Origin: Pseudomonas chlororaphis subsp. chlororaphis
Lineage (GTDB): Bacteria; Pseudomonadota; Gammaproteobacteria; Pseudomonadales; Pseudomonadaceae
Assembly: GCF_003945765.1 (NCBI RefSeq)
Contig: NZ_CP027712.1
Location: forward strand, 1,178,001-1,242,000
Direction: 5' to 3'
Length of the DNA stretch: 64,000 bases
A program made the position numbers and the translations under genes. This document shows, in pieces, positions 37,964 through 47,919 of this stretch. The notes beneath the pieces were generated by a model. That model saw only the letters and a program-made list of their open reading frames with translations, was not told the DNA's origin and searched no databases. Within the stretch, counting starts at the first letter, position 1. Each line of letters begins with the position of its first letter.

Positions 37964-38431
37964 ATGCTCTTCCTGATCGCCTATATCGGCAGTGTCGTAC
38001 TGATCAACTACGCTTTTTCTACCGCTCCGCACCTGGACATCATCTGGTCGGCCTGGGGCGGGCTGGTGTTCGTCCTGCGGGACATGGTGCAGACCCGCTT
38101 CGGCCATGGCGCGCTCGTCGCCATGCTGGTGGCGCTGGTGCTGTCCTACGTGACCTCCGACCCGGCCATCGCCCTGGCCAGCGCCACGGCGTTCGCGGTC
38201 TCCGAGTGCATCGACTGGCTGGTGTTCAGTATCACCAAGCGCCCGCTGCACGACCGCCTGTGGATAAGTTCGGCGTTGAGCATTCCCTTGGACACCTTTA
38301 TCTTTTTCGGCCTGATCGATGCATTGACCCCGGGCGTGATCCTCACGGCGCTGGGGTCGAAGTTCGCCGGCGTGACCGTGGTCTGGCTGGCCATGGCCTG
38401 GCGTTTGCGCAAGGCGGCGTGCGCCAGCTGA
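37964..38431 (+). CDS. VUT family (DUF165/YhhQ-like) transporter
   Basis: A 155-residue membrane protein with about five to six hydrophobic segments ([71 protein letters not shown]). The family (YhhQ) includes importers of queuosine precursors such as preQ0/preQ1; the conserved S-E-C-I-D and polar [11 protein letters not shown] region are present. It is about 60 residues shorter than E. coli YhhQ. Membership is fairly sure, substrate is inferred from the family. Confidence 0.82.
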   Translation: MLFLIAYIGSVVLINYAFSTAPHLDIIWSAWGGLVFVLRDMVQTRFGHGALVAMLVALVLSYVTSDPAIALASATAFAVSECIDWLVFSITKRPLHDRLWISSALSIPLDTFIFFGLIDALTPGVILTALGSKFAGVTVVWLAMAWRLRKAACAS

Positions 38432-38534
38432 GGCCAAAGCGCGCGGTTCATGTAAAATGCCGCGCTTTCTTCCCCATGGGCCGCCTGCCTGGTGTGCGAC
38501 CCTCGATGATCCGCTCCTTTTTGAGGACTTTCAG

Positions 38535-39716
38535 ATGACCCGTATCGGAACTCCATTGTCGCCAACCGCGACCCGCGTTTTGCTGTGTGGCTGTGGTGAG
38601 TTGGGCAAGGAAGTGGTGATCGAGCTGCAACGCCTGGGCGTTGAGGTGATTGCCGTGGATCGCTACGCCAATGCGCCGGCGATGCAGGTCGCCCATCGCA
38701 GCCATGTGATCAACATGCTCGACGGTGCCGCGCTGCGTGCAGTGATCGAGGCGGAGAAGCCGCACTTCATCGTGCCGGAGATCGAAGCCATCGCCACCGC
38801 CACCCTGGTGGAGCTGGAGTCCGAAGGGTTCACCGTGATCCCGACCGCCCGGGCCGCCCAGTTGACCATGAACCGTGAAGGCATCCGTCGCCTGGCCGCC
38901 GAAGAACTGGACCTGCCGACCTCGCCTTACCACTTCGCCGATACCTTCGAAGACTACCGCAAGGCGGTGGACGACCTGGGCTTCCCTTGCGTGGTCAAGC
39001 CGGTGATGAGTTCCTCGGGCAAGGGCCAGAGCCTGCTGCGCAGCGTCGACGACGTGCAGAAGGCCTGGGACTACGCCCAGGAAGGCGGGCGTGCCGGCAA
39101 GGGCCGGGTGATCATCGAAGGTTTCATCGATTTCGATTACGAAATCACCCTGCTGACCGTGCGCCACGTTGGCGGTACCACCTTCTGCGCGCCGGTCGGC
39201 CACCGCCAGGAGAAGGGCGATTATCAGGAGTCCTGGCAGCCCCAGGCCATGAGCCCGAAAGCCCTGGCCGAGTCCGAGCGCGTGGCCAAGGCCGTGACCG
39301 AGGCCCTGGGTGGCCGTGGCCTGTTCGGCGTCGAGCTGTTCATCAAGGGCGACCAGGTCTGGTTCAGCGAAGTGTCGCCGCGTCCCCATGACACCGGCCT
39401 GGTGACCCTGATTTCCCAGGACCTGTCGCAGTTCGCTTTGCATGCGCGGGCGATTCTCGGCCTGCCGATCCCGTTGATCCGTCAGTTCGGCCCGTCGGCT
39501 TCGGCGGTGATCCTGGTGGAAGGCCAGTCGACCCAGACCGCTTTCGCCAACCTGGGCGCGGCCCTGAGCGAGCCGGATACGGCCCTGCGCCTGTTCGGCA
39601 AGCCCGAAGTCAACGGCCAGCGCCGCATGGGCGTGGCCCTGGCGCGCGACGAGTCGATCGAGGCCGCGCGGGCCAAGGCGACTCGCGCTTCCCAGGCGGT
39701 CGTTGTAGAGCTGTAA
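38535..39716 (+). CDS. purT: Formate-dependent phosphoribosylglycinamide formyltransferase
   Basis: A 393-residue ATP-grasp enzyme that makes formyl-GAR from GAR, formate and ATP, bypassing the folate-dependent PurN. Domain marks are [20 protein letters not shown] (N-domain), [18 protein letters not shown] (ATP-grasp P-loop), and [23 protein letters not shown] (metal and substrate side). The ATG at 38535 follows TTGAGGAC at proper distance. TAAAAT at 38453-38458 may be its -10. Confidence 0.97.
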   Translation: MTRIGTPLSPTATRVLLCGCGELGKEVVIELQRLGVEVIAVDRYANAPAMQVAHRSHVINMLDGAALRAVIEAEKPHFIVPEIEAIATATLVELESEGFTVIPTARAAQLTMNREGIRRLAAEELDLPTSPYHFADTFEDYRKAVDDLGFPCVVKPVMSSSGKGQSLLRSVDDVQKAWDYAQEGGRAGKGRVIIEGFIDFDYEITLLTVRHVGGTTFCAPVGHRQEKGDYQESWQPQAMSPKALAESERVAKAVTEALGGRGLFGVELFIKGDQVWFSEVSPRPHDTGLVTLISQDLSQFALHARAILGLPIPLIRQFGPSASAVILVEGQSTQTAFANLGAALSEPDTALRLFGKPEVNGQRRMGVALARDESIEAARAKATRASQAVVVEL

Positions 39717-39720
39717 AAAA

Positions 39721-39806
39721 CATCGCGGCAAGTCAGATCGCCGCCCGCTCGCTCCTACAGAAGAGCGCGATCTTCTTCTGTAGGAGCGAGGCTTGCCCGC
39801 GATAAC
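39721..39806. repeat. REP pair between purT and the MHS transporter gene
   Basis: ATCGCGGCAAG..GCTCGCTCCTACAG on the left faces TCTGTAGGAGCGAGGCTTGCCCGCGAT on the right. The right unit is identical in sequence to the one at 47.9 kb. Confidence 0.8.
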
Positions 39807-39812
39807 AATCTC

Positions 39813-41129
39813 TCAGCCGACCTGGTTCAGGTCGTTATTGCGCGTTTCCTTCAGGCACAGCACAGCGATCAGGCTGAGCACCGCTGCCGCCGACACATAG
39901 CCGCCAACCCAACTCAATCCCCCCATCGCCACCAGCTTCTGGGCGAAGAACGGTGCCGCCGAGGCGCCGACGATGCCGCCCAGGTTATAGGCCGCCGATG
40001 CGCCGGTATAACGCACGTGGGTCGGGAACAGCTCGGGCAGCAGGGCGCCCATCGGGGCGAAGGTCACGCCCATCAGGAACAGCTCGATGCACAGGAACAG
40101 CGCCACGCCCCAGGTCGAGCCCTGGGTCAGCAGCGGTTCCATGGTGAAGCCGGAGAGAATCGCCAGCAGGCCGCCGATGATCAGCACCGGCTTGCGTCCA
40201 TAGCGGTCGCTGGCCCAGGCCGACAGCGGCGTGGCCGCGGCCATGAACAGCACTGCGAAGCACAGCAGGCCGAGGAAGGTTTCGCGGCTGTAGCCGAGGG
40301 TCGCGACGCCGTAGCTCAGCGAGAACACCGTCGAGATATAAAACAGCGCGTAACACACCACCATCGCCGCAGCGCCCAGCAGCACCGGCAGCCAGTACTG
40401 GCTGAACAGCTCGACCAGCGGCATCTTGACCCGCTCCTGGCGGGCGATGGCGTTGGCGAATACCGGGGTTTCGTGGAGTTTCAGGCGCACATACAGGCCG
40501 ACCAGCACCAGGGCGGCGCTGAGCAGGAACGGGATGCGCCAGCCCCAGGAGCGGAACTGTTCGTCGCTCAGGCTCATGGCCAGGGTCAGGAACAGGCCGT
40601 TGGCCGCGAGAAAACCGATCGATGGTCCCAACTGCGGGAACATCCCGAACCAGGCGCGTTTGCCTTTGGGCGCGTTTTCCGTGGCGAGCAGCGCGGCGCC
40701 GCCCCATTCGCCGCCCAGCCCCAGGCCCTGGCCGAAGCGCAGCAGGCACAACAGGATCGGTGCCCAGGCGCCAATGCTGTCATAGCCGGGCAGCACGCCG
40801 ATCAGCGTGGTGCACACGCCCATCAGCAGCAGCGATGCCACCAGGGTCGACTTGCGGCCGATCCGGTCGCCGAAGTGGCCGAACAGCGCCGAGCCCAGGG
40901 GGCGGGCGAGGAAGGCAATGCCGAAGGTCAGGAACGCCGAGAGCATCTGGGCGGTGCCGGACGTCTGCGGGAAGAATACCGGGCCGATCACCAGCGCGGC
41001 GGCAGTGGCGTACACGTAGAAGTCGTAGAACTCGATGGCGGTGCCGATAAAGCTGGCGGTGGCCACGCGGCTGGCGGAGTTGGTCGGCTGGGCAGGCACG
41101 GAGGCGCTGTAAGTGGTGCTGGTCGTCAT
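39813..41129 (-). CDS. MHS-family MFS metabolite:proton symporter
   Basis: A 438-residue inner-membrane carrier with 12 predicted helices. The metabolite:H+ symporter signature is present: FIGTAIEFYDFYVYATAAAL at the start, GHFGDRIGRKSTL between helices 2 and 3, and LRFGQGLGLGGEWGGAAL. Relatives carry dicarboxylates, shikimate, proline or citrate; the substrate here cannot be read. The ATG at 41129 is chosen as family members start near this point. No catabolic genes flank it. Confidence 0.92.
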   Translation of the reverse strand: MTTSTTYSASVPAQPTNSASRVATASFIGTAIEFYDFYVYATAAALVIGPVFFPQTSGTAQMLSAFLTFGIAFLARPLGSALFGHFGDRIGRKSTLVASLLLMGVCTTLIGVLPGYDSIGAWAPILLCLLRFGQGLGLGGEWGGAALLATENAPKGKRAWFGMFPQLGPSIGFLAANGLFLTLAMSLSDEQFRSWGWRIPFLLSAALVLVGLYVRLKLHETPVFANAIARQERVKMPLVELFSQYWLPVLLGAAAMVVCYALFYISTVFSLSYGVATLGYSRETFLGLLCFAVLFMAAATPLSAWASDRYGRKPVLIIGGLLAILSGFTMEPLLTQGSTWGVALFLCIELFLMGVTFAPMGALLPELFPTHVRYTGASAAYNLGGIVGASAAPFFAQKLVAMGGLSWVGGYVSAAAVLSLIAVLCLKETRNNDLNQVG

Positions 41130-41360
41130 GCGGTTATCCCTGACAGTCATGTGCTCCATGGGAGCGAATTATTATGGTCGAACACCCAGGGATGTGGGTT
41201 TGGCGCGGGCGCGGCTCGGGGTGGGAGCGAAACCTGCCAGAAGCGGGCGGAGCAGGGCAGAAGCCGCTGGGTGCGGGTAGCACGCGGGTGCTGCGGGGCT
41301 TGGGTAAGCGGATCGATTATAGGAAGGCCCCTAACGATCAAACAAGCGGGACTTGAAACC

Positions 41361-41512
41361 CTGTAGCCGCTGCCGAGCCTGCGAGGCTGCGATCGACCGC
41401 GAGTCGGTCGCAAACCCTGTATCCGCGTTCTGTCTGATACAGCGTATTGGCAGGTTTTGCGCCGGCTGCGCCGTCGATCGCAGGCTGCGCCAGCGGCTAC
41501 AGGGCTACAGGG

Positions 41513-41518
<6 letters not shown>
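41361..41518. repeat. REP element (TGTAGCCGCTGCCG family) with an 8-bp tandem triplication
   Basis: Two inverted units (about 41361-41420 and 41450-41502) belong to the same family as the 21.6-kb element. The right end runs into three exact tandem copies of GGCTACAG (41495-41518); the third copy supplies the TAG stop of the CorC-like gene (41515-41513). The rest of the gap 41130-41360 shows nothing that I can name. Confidence 0.7.
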
Positions 41519-42751
<1,233 letters not shown>

Positions 42752-42763
42752 TATCGCCGCTCG

Positions 42764-43576
42764 TCAGATATGCAGGATGTATTCACGGACCAGCTTGCTG
42801 CCGAAGTACGCCAGCATCAGCAGGCAGAAGCCGGCCAGGGTCCAGCGAATCGCCTTGTGTCCGCGCCAGCCGAGGCGGTTGCGGCCCCACAGCAGCACGC
42901 TGAACACCACCCAGGCCAGGCAGGCCAGCAGGGTCTTGTGCACCAGGTGCTGGGCGAACAGGTTCTCGACGAACAGCCAGCCGGAGATCAGCGACAGCGA
43001 AAGCAGGGTCCAGCCGGCCCAGAGGAAGCCGAACAGCAGGCTCTCCATGGTCTGCAGCGGCGGAAAGTTCTTGATCAGCCCGGACGGGTGCTTGTGCTTG
43101 AGCTGGTGGTCCTGCACCAGCAGCAACAGGGCCTGGAACACGGCGATGGTGAACATGCCGTAGGCGAGGATCGACAGCAGGATATGGGCGAGGATGCCTG
43201 GCTCTTCGTCGATCACCGGCACCGTGCCGGTGGGCACGAACTGCGCCAGCAGCACGGTCAGCGCCCCCAGCGGAAACAGCAGGACCAGCAGGTTCTCCAC
43301 CGGAATGCGCGAGCAGGCCAGCAGGGTCAGGGCAATCACCGCGGCGGCGATCAGGCTGGCGGCGCTGAAGAAGTCCAGGCCCAGGCCCACGGGCGTCATC
43401 AGGTGGGTCAGGAGGCTGGCGCTGTGAGCGAGCAGGGCAAGGATGCCGAGCGAGACCAGCAGGCGCTTGTTCGTCTTGGCGGCTTGAGCCAGACGAGTGC
43501 CTTGATAGAGGGTCGCAGCGGCATAGAGACAGGCGGCGGCGAGGGTGGTTAGCAAGCTGGGTGACAAGGGGAGCAT
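42764..43576 (-). CDS. Cytochrome c assembly (CcsA/YpjD-like) membrane protein
   Basis: A 270-residue membrane protein of the cytochrome c assembly family with about eight hydrophobic segments (LLTTLAAACLYAAATLYQG, HILLSILAYGMFTIAVFQALLLL). The C-terminal WGRNRLGWRGHKAIRWTLAGF region corresponds to the conserved tryptophan-rich end. The canonical WWD heme motif is not evident, so heme handling is an inference. The gene order corC-like, ccsA-like, then divergent ffh is conserved in pseudomonads. Confidence 0.85.
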   Translation of the reverse strand: MLPLSPSLLTTLAAACLYAAATLYQGTRLAQAAKTNKRLLVSLGILALLAHSASLLTHLMTPVGLGLDFFSAASLIAAAVIALTLLACSRIPVENLLVLLFPLGALTVLLAQFVPTGTVPVIDEEPGILAHILLSILAYGMFTIAVFQALLLLVQDHQLKHKHPSGLIKNFPPLQTMESLLFGFLWAGWTLLSLSLISGWLFVENLFAQHLVHKTLLACLAWVVFSVLLWGRNRLGWRGHKAIRWTLAGFCLLMLAYFGSKLVREYILHI

Positions 43577-43682
43577 AAATCCTGTTAGGCAAGCCCGAAA
43601 GTCGTTGAGTTTGGCATAGAACCGCCATCACACGAAAGACCGTGCAACCAGACGGCGGCTGTGCGTCGCACGCAGTCTTCGC

Positions 43683-43688
43683 TATAAT
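43683..43688 (+). promoter_or_regulatory. -10 box of the ffh promoter
   Basis: A perfect TATAAT lies 93 bases before ffh in the 199-base divergent gap. No good -35 hexamer sits at the right distance, so a supporting activator or extended -10 may be needed. Confidence 0.5.
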
Positions 43689-43775
43689 CCGCGACCTGCC
43701 CACGGAGCACCTCTTTAATATAGGGGCCCCGAGCCGCCATTACCTCGGTCTACTTAGGGCCTGAAAGGATCGCGC

Positions 43776-45152
43776 ATGTTTGAAAACCTAACCGACCGTC
43801 TCTCGCAGACGCTGCGCCATGTCACCGGCAAGGCCAAGCTGACCGAGGACAACATTAAAGACACCCTGCGCGAAGTGCGCATGGCGTTGCTCGAAGCCGA
43901 CGTCGCCCTGCCGGTGGTCAAGGACTTCGTCAACTCGGTGAAGGAACGTGCGGTTGGCACTGAAGTGTCGCGCAGCCTGACCCCCGGCCAGGCGTTCGTG
44001 AAGATCGTCCAGGCCGAACTCGAAAGCCTGATGGGCGCGGCCAACGAAGATTTGAACCTGAGCGCCGTGCCGCCTGCCGTCGTGCTGATGGCCGGTTTGC
44101 AGGGCGCCGGCAAGACCACCACCGCCGGCAAGCTCGCGCGCTTCCTTAAAGAGCGCAAGAAGAAGAGCGTGATGGTGGTATCCGCCGACGTTTACCGTCC
44201 GGCGGCGATCAAGCAGCTCGAAACCCTGGCCAACGACATTGGCGTGACCTTCTTCCCGTCCGACCTGAGCCAGAAGCCGGTCGCGATCGCCGAAGCGGCT
44301 ATTAAAGAAGCCAAGCTCAAGTTCATCGACGTGGTCATCGTCGACACCGCCGGTCGTCTGCACATCGACGCTGACATGATGGACGAGATCCAGGCGTTGC
44401 ACGCGGCGGTCAAGCCGGTGGAAACCCTGTTCGTGGTCGACGCCATGACCGGCCAGGACGCTGCCAACACGGCCAAGGCCTTTGGCGACGCACTGCCGCT
44501 GACCGGCGTGATCCTGACCAAGGTCGACGGCGATGCCCGTGGCGGTGCCGCGCTGTCGGTGCGTGCGATCACCGGCAAGCCGATCAAGTTCATCGGTATG
44601 GGCGAGAAGAGCGAAGCGCTCGAACCGTTCCACCCTGAGCGTATCGCTTCGCGCATCCTCGGCATGGGCGACGTGCTTAGCCTGATCGAGCAGGCCGAAC
44701 AGACCCTCGACAAGGAAAAAGCCGACAAGCTGGCGAAAAAGCTGAAAAAAGGCAAAGGCTTCGACCTCGAAGACTTCCGCGATCAGCTGCAACAGATGAA
44801 GAACATGGGCGGCCTCGGTGGTCTGATGGACAAGCTGCCGAATATCGGTGGCGTGAACCTGGCGCAAATGGGCAATGCCCAGGGCGCGGCCGAGAAGCAG
44901 TTCAAGCAGATGGAAGCCATCATCAACTCCATGACCCCGGCCGAGCGCCGCGACCCCGAGCTGATCAGCGGTTCGCGCAAGCGTCGGATCGCCATGGGTT
45001 CCGGCACCCAGGTGCAGGACATCGGTCGCTTGATCAAGCAGCACAAGCAGATGCAGAAGATGATGAAGAAATTCTCCGCCAAGGGCGGGATGGCGAAAAT
45101 GATGCGCGGCATGGGTGGAATGTTGCCCGGCGGCGGCATGCCGAAGATCTGA
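43776..45152 (+). CDS. ffh: Signal recognition particle protein Ffh
   Basis: A 458-residue SRP54 GTPase that binds 4.5S RNA and signal sequences on nascent membrane proteins. The N-domain (FENLTDRLSQTLRHVTGKAKL), the P-loop GLQGAGKTTTAGKLA, DTAGRLHIDADMM and TKVDGDARGGAAL mark the NG part; the methionine-rich M domain ends in QKMMKKFSAKGGMAKMMRGMGG. It has its own promoter and is followed by rpsP. Confidence 0.98.
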   Translation: MFENLTDRLSQTLRHVTGKAKLTEDNIKDTLREVRMALLEADVALPVVKDFVNSVKERAVGTEVSRSLTPGQAFVKIVQAELESLMGAANEDLNLSAVPPAVVLMAGLQGAGKTTTAGKLARFLKERKKKSVMVVSADVYRPAAIKQLETLANDIGVTFFPSDLSQKPVAIAEAAIKEAKLKFIDVVIVDTAGRLHIDADMMDEIQALHAAVKPVETLFVVDAMTGQDAANTAKAFGDALPLTGVILTKVDGDARGGAALSVRAITGKPIKFIGMGEKSEALEPFHPERIASRILGMGDVLSLIEQAEQTLDKEKADKLAKKLKKGKGFDLEDFRDQLQQMKNMGGLGGLMDKLPNIGGVNLAQMGNAQGAAEKQFKQMEAIINSMTPAERRDPELISGSRKRRIAMGSGTQVQDIGRLIKQHKQMQKMMKKFSAKGGMAKMMRGMGGMLPGGGMPKI

Positions 45153-45300
45153 AGAATCCGCGCCGGCAGCCATGCCGGCGTTTCCCGCGGGGACGCGGGA
45201 CCTCCAGCAAACCCGCGCTTGGCGGGAGCTGACTCGCCGTTGTTGCCAACGGCCCTATAGCAAATCTGGATGGCAGCCGGTAGGCGCCGGAAAAAGTCAT

Positions 45301-45328
45301 TTGCAAAAGTCCGGATATTCCTTAGAAT
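45301..45328 (+). promoter_or_regulatory. Promoter of the rpsP operon
   Basis: TTGCAA (45301-45306) and TAGAAT (45323-45328) with 16 bases between them, 73 bases ahead of rpsP. Several GC-rich dyads (for example at about 45165-45215) fill the rest of the gap behind ffh. Confidence 0.7.
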
Positions 45329-45400
45329 ATGCGGCCTTTCGGGCACCCATGCCCGCTGTGCATTTAGATTTGCAGCACCGACTACAGGAACGATGTTCAC

Positions 45401-45652
45401 ATGCTAACAATCCGTCTTGCCCTTGGCGGCTCCAAAAAGCGCCCGTTTTACCACTTGACCGTGACCGACAGCCGCAACCCACGCGACGGTTCGCACAAAG
45501 AACAAGTTGGCTTCTTCAACCCGATCGCTCGTGGTCAAGAAGTCCGCCTGTCCGTGAACCAAGAGCGCGTAGCCTACTGGCTGAGCGTTGGTGCACAACC
45601 GTCTGAGCGCGTTGCTCAGCTGTTGAAGGAATCGGCTAAGGCTGCAGCCTGA
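45401..45652 (+). CDS. rpsP: 30S ribosomal protein S16
   Basis: An 83-residue protein with the S16 opening [21 protein letters not shown] and the [18 protein letters not shown] segment. It is first in the conserved operon rpsP-rimM-trmD-rplS, in which ribosomal proteins are combined with a ribosome maturation factor and a tRNA methylase. Confidence 0.99.
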   Translation: MLTIRLALGGSKKRPFYHLTVTDSRNPRDGSHKEQVGFFNPIARGQEVRLSVNQERVAYWLSVGAQPSERVAQLLKESAKAAA

Positions 45653-45657
45653 ACCCT

Positions 45658-46194
45658 ATGAACGCGACGCCTGCTCCTGCTGATGATTTGATCGTTATCG
45701 GCAAAATCTACTCTGTTCACGGCGTTCGCGGCGAAGTGAAGGTTTATTCCTTTACTGATCCGATTAAAAACCTGTTGGATTACAAAACCTGGACGCTCAA
45801 GCGCGAAGGTAGCGTGAAACAGGTTGAGCTGGTCAGCGGACGCGGGAATGAAAAATTCCTGGTCGCAAAGCTCAAAGGTCTCGATGATCGTGAAGAAGCG
45901 CGTCTTCTGGCTGGTTATGAGATCTGCGTGCCGCGCAACCTGTTCCCTGAACTGACCGACGGCGAGTACTACTGGTACCAGCTGCAAGGTCTCAAGGTCA
46001 TCGACACTCACGGACAACTGTTCGGGAAGATCGATCACCTGCTGGAGACCGGCTCGAACGATGTAATGGTGGTCAAGCCTTGCGCTGGCAGCCTGGATGA
46101 TCGCGAACGCCTGTTGCCCTATACCGAGCAATGCGTGTTGGCCGTCGACCTGGCAGCGGGCGAGATGAAGGTGGATTGGGACGCGGACTTCTGA
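45658..46194 (+). CDS. rimM: 16S rRNA processing protein RimM
   Basis: A 178-residue 30S assembly factor that binds S19 and the 30S head. The N-domain reads [22 protein letters not shown]; the C-terminal PRC-barrel contains [36 protein letters not shown]. It lies 5 bases behind rpsP and ends 2 bases before trmD. Confidence 0.98.
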   Translation: MNATPAPADDLIVIGKIYSVHGVRGEVKVYSFTDPIKNLLDYKTWTLKREGSVKQVELVSGRGNEKFLVAKLKGLDDREEARLLAGYEICVPRNLFPELTDGEYYWYQLQGLKVIDTHGQLFGKIDHLLETGSNDVMVVKPCAGSLDDRERLLPYTEQCVLAVDLAAGEMKVDWDADF

Positions 46195-46196
46195 AC

Positions 46197-46949
46197 GTGG
46201 CTAGCCTGCGCGTAGAAGTGATCAGTTTGTTTCCCGAGATGTTTTCCGCCATCAGCGACTACGGCATAACCAGCCGCGCGGTGAAACAGGGGCTCTTGCA
46301 GCTGACCTGTTGGAATCCGCGAGACTACACCACGGATCGACATCACACTGTGGACGATCGCCCATTTGGCGGTGGCCCGGGCATGGTGATGAAGATCAAG
46401 CCCCTGGAAGATGCTCTGGTTCAGGCCAGGCAGGCAGCCGGGGAGGGCGCGAAGGTGATTTACCTGTCGCCCCAAGGCCGCAGACTGACTCAGTCGGCGG
46501 TACGCGAGTTGGCGAATGAGGATGCATTGATCCTGATTGCCGGTCGTTATGAAGGCATTGACGAGCGTTTTATTGAAGCTCATGTCGATGAAGAGTGGTC
46601 GATTGGCGACTATGTACTCTCCGGTGGCGAGCTGCCGGCGATGGTCCTGATTGATGCGGTTACGCGACTGCTGCCCGGAGCTTTAGGGCATGCGGATTCC
46701 GCGGAGGAGGATTCCTTCACGGATGGTCTGCTGGATTGCCCGCACTACACCCGACCGGAGGTGTATGCGGATCAGCGTGTTCCCGACGTGTTGCTGAGTG
46801 GCAACCACGCACACATCCGGCGTTGGCGTTTACAGCAGTCCCTTGGTCGGACCTATGAACGACGCGCCGATCTTCTGGAAAGCCGCTCGCTTTCTGGAGA
46901 AGAGAAGAAGCTGCTCGAGGAATACATCCGCGAGCGGGACGATAGTTAA
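46197..46949 (+). CDS. trmD: tRNA (guanine-37-N1)-methyltransferase
   Basis: A 250-residue SPOUT methyltransferase that makes m1G37 and prevents frameshifting. The trefoil-knot parts are present: [14 protein letters not shown] and [25 protein letters not shown], which bind SAM, and [14 protein letters not shown] near the start. The GTG at 46197 fits the family start V-A-S-L-R-V-E-V-I and lies 2 bases behind rimM; a longer in-frame start inside rimM is less likely. Confidence 0.98.
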   Translation: MASLRVEVISLFPEMFSAISDYGITSRAVKQGLLQLTCWNPRDYTTDRHHTVDDRPFGGGPGMVMKIKPLEDALVQARQAAGEGAKVIYLSPQGRRLTQSAVRELANEDALILIAGRYEGIDERFIEAHVDEEWSIGDYVLSGGELPAMVLIDAVTRLLPGALGHADSAEEDSFTDGLLDCPHYTRPEVYADQRVPDVLLSGNHAHIRRWRLQQSLGRTYERRADLLESRSLSGEEKKLLEEYIRERDDS

Positions 46950-46994
46950 CAACGTATCGATGGTAGATCTGACGATTTACCTTAGGAGCACAGC

Positions 46995-47345
46995 ATGACC
47001 AACAAAATCATTCTTGCACTCGAAGCAGAGCAGATGACCAAAGAGATCCCAGCCTTTGCCCCGGGCGACACCATTGTCGTTCAGGTGAAAGTGAAGGAAG
47101 GCGATCGTTCCCGTCTGCAAGCGTTCGAAGGCGTTGTAATCGCCAAGCGTAACCGCGGCGTGAACAGTGCATTCACCGTTCGTAAAATCTCCAACGGTGT
47201 TGGCGTAGAGCGTACTTTCCAGACCTACAGCCCGCAAATCGACAGCATGGCTGTCAAGCGTCGCGGTGACGTACGTAAAGCCAAGCTGTACTACCTGCGC
47301 GACCTGTCGGGTAAAGCAGCTCGCATCAAGGAAAAACTGGCTTAA
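46995..47345 (+). CDS. rplS: 50S ribosomal protein L19
   Basis: A 116-residue protein with the L19 pattern ([53 protein letters not shown]). It closes the operon and is followed by a terminator. Confidence 0.99.
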   Translation: MTNKIILALEAEQMTKEIPAFAPGDTIVVQVKVKEGDRSRLQAFEGVVIAKRNRGVNSAFTVRKISNGVGVERTFQTYSPQIDSMAVKRRGDVRKAKLYYLRDLSGKAARIKEKLA

Positions 47346-47363
47346 GTCCAGCTTCCGATGCAG

Positions 47364-47391
47364 AAAAAAGCAGCCTACGGGCTGCTTTTTT
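47364..47391 (+). terminator. Intrinsic terminator of the rpsP-rplS operon
   Basis: AAAAAAGCAGCC is complementary to GGCTGCTTTTTT around a short loop; T tract at 47386-47391. Confidence 0.92.
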
Positions 47392-47436
47392 GTTGCCCGT
47401 CATTTATCCCCGAATTGTGTTTCAGGCAGTAGAACC

Positions 47437-47850
47437 ATGAGCCCCCGCGAGCAAGAAATCCAACGCCGGACCGAGCTGTCGGTGACCCGCGTGACCAAGG
47501 CGGTATTCCCGTCGACCACCAACCACCACAACACCCTGTTCGGCGGCACGGCGCTGGCCTGGATGGACGAAGTGTCGTTCATCGCCGCGACCCGTTTCTG
47601 CCGGTTGCCGCTGGTCACCGTGTCCACCGACCGTATCGACTTCAATCACCCGATTGCCGCCGGCTCCATCGTCGAGTTGGTGGGACGGGTGGTGAAGGTC
47701 GGCAATACCAGCCTCAAGGTCGAGGTTGAGGTGTTCGTCGAGAGCATGAGCTGCGATGGGCGAGAGAAGGCCATCCATGGCCTGTTCAGCTTTGTCGCTA
47801 TCGATGATGACAAGCGCCCGGTACCGGTGCTGCCGGGGTTTGTCGACTGA
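47437..47850 (+). CDS. Acyl-CoA thioesterase (YciA/hotdog family)
   Basis: A 137-residue hot-dog fold enzyme. The helix/active site segment TTNHHNTLFGGTALAWMDEVSFIAA carries the conserved asparagine, glycine and aspartate, and STDRIDFNHPIAAGSIVELVG is the CoA-binding side. Members hydrolyse short to medium acyl-CoAs. The ATG at 47437 is preferred as earlier in-frame sequence lies over the rplS terminator. Confidence 0.92.
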   Translation: MSPREQEIQRRTELSVTRVTKAVFPSTTNHHNTLFGGTALAWMDEVSFIAATRFCRLPLVTVSTDRIDFNHPIAAGSIVELVGRVVKVGNTSLKVEVEVFVESMSCDGREKAIHGLFSFVAIDDDKRPVPVLPGFVD

Positions 47851-47913
47851 TCGCGAGCAAGCCTCGCTCTTGTGGGATTTCACCGTTCTGTAGGAGCGAG
47901 GCTTGCCCGCGAT
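47851..47913. repeat. REP pair between the thioesterase and antiporter genes
   Basis: TCGCGAGCAAGCCTCGCTC on the left and TCTGTAGGAGCGAGGCTTGCCCGCGAT on the right, at the junction of two converging genes. Confidence 0.8.
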
Positions 47914-47919
47914 GGGCTA

